Position numbers and translations under genes: made by a program. From NCBI GenBank assembly GCA_963281155.1, contig CAUJLY010000004.1, positions 4,340,001 to 4,404,000 of the forward strand: a DNA stretch of 64,000 bases. Direction: 5' to 3'. The DNA comes from Rhabditophanes sp. KR3021 (taxonomy: Eukaryota > Nematoda > Chromadorea > Rhabditida > Alloionematidae). Shown in pieces: positions 61,951 through 64,000 of the stretch. The notes beneath the pieces were generated by a model that was not told the DNA's origin, did not search any database, and worked only from the letters and a program-made list of their open reading frames with translations. Positions within the stretch are counted from its first letter, which is position 1. Each line of letters starts with the position of its first letter.

Positions 61951-63152
61951 ATGGATCCTGGTATGCTTCGTAAACTTGTGATCGCAATAATTAAAATGCC
62001 CCAATACACAGATTCGGGATGGTTAATTGTGTATGGTTGCTTGTTTGTGACTTCATTTTTTATTACGATTTTGTTTTTGCTAATATCACTTTTTGGTCAA
62101 AGGATTGCCACCAATAGCTTCAAATGGAACATGGTCAACTATTGCCTATTGAATATTTTCACTATTTTGATCCGAGTAAACAATAGTAATAGGAGTCCAT
62201 GGCAAAAGTTTCTTCCAAATTACTTTCTCACTAACGAAATGGACATTTTTGACGCTGCTTATGGAGCTTATTTTTTCACAACCGCGTTTACTTTACTCAG
62301 TAATATAGTCTATTTTGTGTTTCCGAAATCAGAAAAAAGCATTTGCTGCAAATGGATAATGTGGCCATTATTGTTTGGAGTAATTGATATTTTGGCTGTT
62401 TTGTGTTACTTTTCCCAGTGGTGGCTAGTTGATGCCAAAGGAAAAAAAACTTTCTTGTATGAGCCTGTTGAAGCATTTCATTTACTAGGGCTCATTGTAT
62501 ATTTTGTGGCTTTCCTGATTCATTTTTTGTTTTCTTTTATGGCACTACTTTTTGTAATGTTAAGCTTTTGTTGCTGCTGGCTAAAAAGTGAAGCTAAACA
62601 AAAACAAATAGCTAAGGTTAGTTTCAATTTTTGCAATTAGATTTAATGTCGTTTAAGAAATCACAGGATGCTATGGATTTTTTCCTGGTCAACTTTTTTA
62701 TAATTATAAGTTCCATATTTTTATTGATAGGAAATGGACTTAATGCGGCAATTTTTATTGGACCACATATTTATCAACATGTTTTACAGTGGATAAATCA
62801 AGCTTATGATGTTTTCATGTTTATTCGAGAATATGACGATTTATTTATCGTGTTATCTCCAACCACAACCTTTCTCGCAGCAGTATTAATGTTGAAGATG
62901 TTTAGACAACAATTTGTATCCTTGCTGACATGCGGCAGATTCTATGGCCATTTGCCTGTTGAAAACGACAATCGCTGGGCTCGTCAGGTCATGAAAGGGC
63001 CTCTCGTTGTCGGAGCCACAACTCCATCATTAACTATTGTTGAAAAAGTTCCATTGGCATCAACACCAATTCCGCCTTTAATAATGTCTCAGCCCCCACC
63101 AAATTCAGTCGTAGCAGTAACTAACATAAAGGTTAAAAAAGGCAAGAAATAA
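61951..63152 (+). CDS. multi-helix membrane protein, tandem copy 2
   Basis: Two exons (61951-62616, 62667-63152, 50-nt intron), 383 aa. Same topology and blocks as copy 1: LLISLFGQRIATNSFKWNMV, ILIRVNNSNRSPWQKFL, WPLLFGVIDILAVLCYF, WWLVDAKGKKTFLYEPVEAF, then the C-terminal half LVNFFIIISSIFLLIGNGLN and LTCGRFYG. The second intron of copy 1 is absent here. The C-terminal tail is longer and rich in Pro, Thr and Val, ending KVKKGKK. Function unknown; probably a nematode-specific seven-helix family. Confidence 0.75.
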
Positions 63153-63285
63153 TTTTATTTAATTATCTCAAATTATTGCTTATAAATTTATTCATACTAA
63201 TTATTTGTCACAAGTAATATTTCATATTTACATATTTACGTGCACTATCCAAATAAACTATTTTTTATAATTTGTGTTATTCATA

Positions 63286-64000
63286 ATGGACAAGTTTGTC
63301 GAAGATCTAAATAATGCCGTAAGTTTATTTTGTAGATTAATATATTTAAATAATCCAATATAGGTCACAGCTTTGGGAGGGACCATTGGTGGGAATTTAA
63401 TGAAAAAGAACAAAGATGTTTCTGAAGCAGTTTCAAATATCATGCCGATAGCAAGTAAATTGCTAAATCCACCAAATCAAGAGATATCACAATATTGGTT
63501 TGACTATTATCAAACAGTATTTATTGTATCTTTAGTTTGTATTGGAATCAGCTTGATTATGTGTATTTTCATGCCTTTTGGTGGCTTGAAATACATGCTG
63601 TTAAACACAAATATTTATATGATTATTCAAACTTTAACTAAAATGAACAATGCACCTAGAAGCATTTACAGAAATTTTCTTCAAATGCCGTCTGTTGTCG
63701 ATTATAACATTTGGATACAAGAAGTGACATTGACTTTTTTTTTTCACTTCAACTTGTTTTTACTTCCTATGATGTTTTTGTGTTTTTTCTTTAAAGGTGG
63801 CTCGAAGAGACTATTATTTTTTAGATATTTCATTTGGATACCCATAATTGCTTCGGTCAATCTCATACCAATTATCTTCTTTATTGTTTATATCAACCAA
63901 GTAAGAGGAGTAGGAATAAATGAAGTCAAGACTCTGAAGGTAATTGGAACAGCTGTAGCTTATCAAATTAGCGAACGGGCTTCAGAAAATGTTTACTTGG
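63286..64000 (+). CDS. multi-helix membrane protein, tandem copy 3 (partial)
   Basis: Exon 1 63286-63318 (MDKFVEDLNNA), 45-nt intron, exon 2 from 63364 running off the window end. The N-terminus is longer than in copies 1 and 2. Hydrophobic segments TVFIVSLVCIGISLIMCIFM, FFFHFNLFLLPMMFLCFFF and FIWIPIIASVNLIPIIFFIV, and the block LTKMNNAPRSIYRNFLQMPS takes the place of the IRVNNSNRS.W block, so it is a diverged member of the same tandem family. The 3' end lies outside this window. Confidence 0.7.

Noticed and set aside
1..64000. tRNA and rRNA genes
   Set aside because: I noticed no convincing tRNA B-box in a cloverleaf context and no rRNA sequence; a covariance-model scan would be needed to exclude small RNAs.

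Overview
This is an AT-rich eukaryotic nuclear window, most probably from a nematode. Genes have many short GT-AG introns, mostly about 33-50 nt, with acceptors of the type TTTTAG or TTTCAG. One gene (5544-6670) is a seven-helix receptor with the ER..AT..YE signature of nematode chemoreceptor families. The MEIS/homothorax gene carries two alternative first-half homeodomain exons, the arrangement known from C. elegans unc-62. The species cannot be named from the sequence. Exon models were built by hand from reading frame, splice phase and family conservation; summed exon lengths are multiples of three in every intact gene except SEC23 and CAMSAP.

Layout, left to right. 223-5272 (-): Na,K-ATPase beta subunit, BuGZ/ZNF207 and BPNT1. 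5544-6670 (-): chemoreceptor. 6671-12364: a 5.7 kb gene-free stretch leading into the MEIS/unc-62 gene (12365-19738, +). 20285-26321 (-): inversin-like ankyrin protein. 27009-30479 (-): SEC23, with a neuropeptide-precursor gene (29341-29666, +) inside an intron. 31494-33564 (+): transmembrane EGF-repeat protein. 33854-35779 (+): Rubicon-homology protein. 36141-37417 (-): MAX-like bHLH-zip factor. 40319-41297 (-): coiled-coil membrane protein. 42564-47552 (+): CAMSAP/Patronin. 47985-49620 (+): broken tyrosine kinase. 49985-50976 (+): pyrroline-5-carboxylate reductase. 51971-52983 (+): SAM methyltransferase. 55543-59604: a Rab32-family GTPase (-) interleaved with a 16-helix membrane protein (+). 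60434-64000 (+): three tandem multi-helix membrane genes, the last cut by the window edge.

Most genes are ordinary housekeeping or developmental genes that do not form one pathway. The unusual content is in the introns. Five introns of 0.8-2 kb (in BPNT1, the ankyrin gene twice, the EGF gene and CAMSAP) each hold a decayed protein-coding sequence running antisense to its host. Some of these copies are related to each other and end near AATAAA signals. They look like one or a few fast-evolving, multicopy gene or element families that I cannot name. Similar fragments lie between genes near 39.6, 51.2 and 53.4 kb. Other points of note are two single-base (+1) frame breaks in the conserved CAMSAP and SEC23 genes, both in short G/C runs (assembly error or recoding), and the mutually interleaved Rab32/membrane-protein pair.
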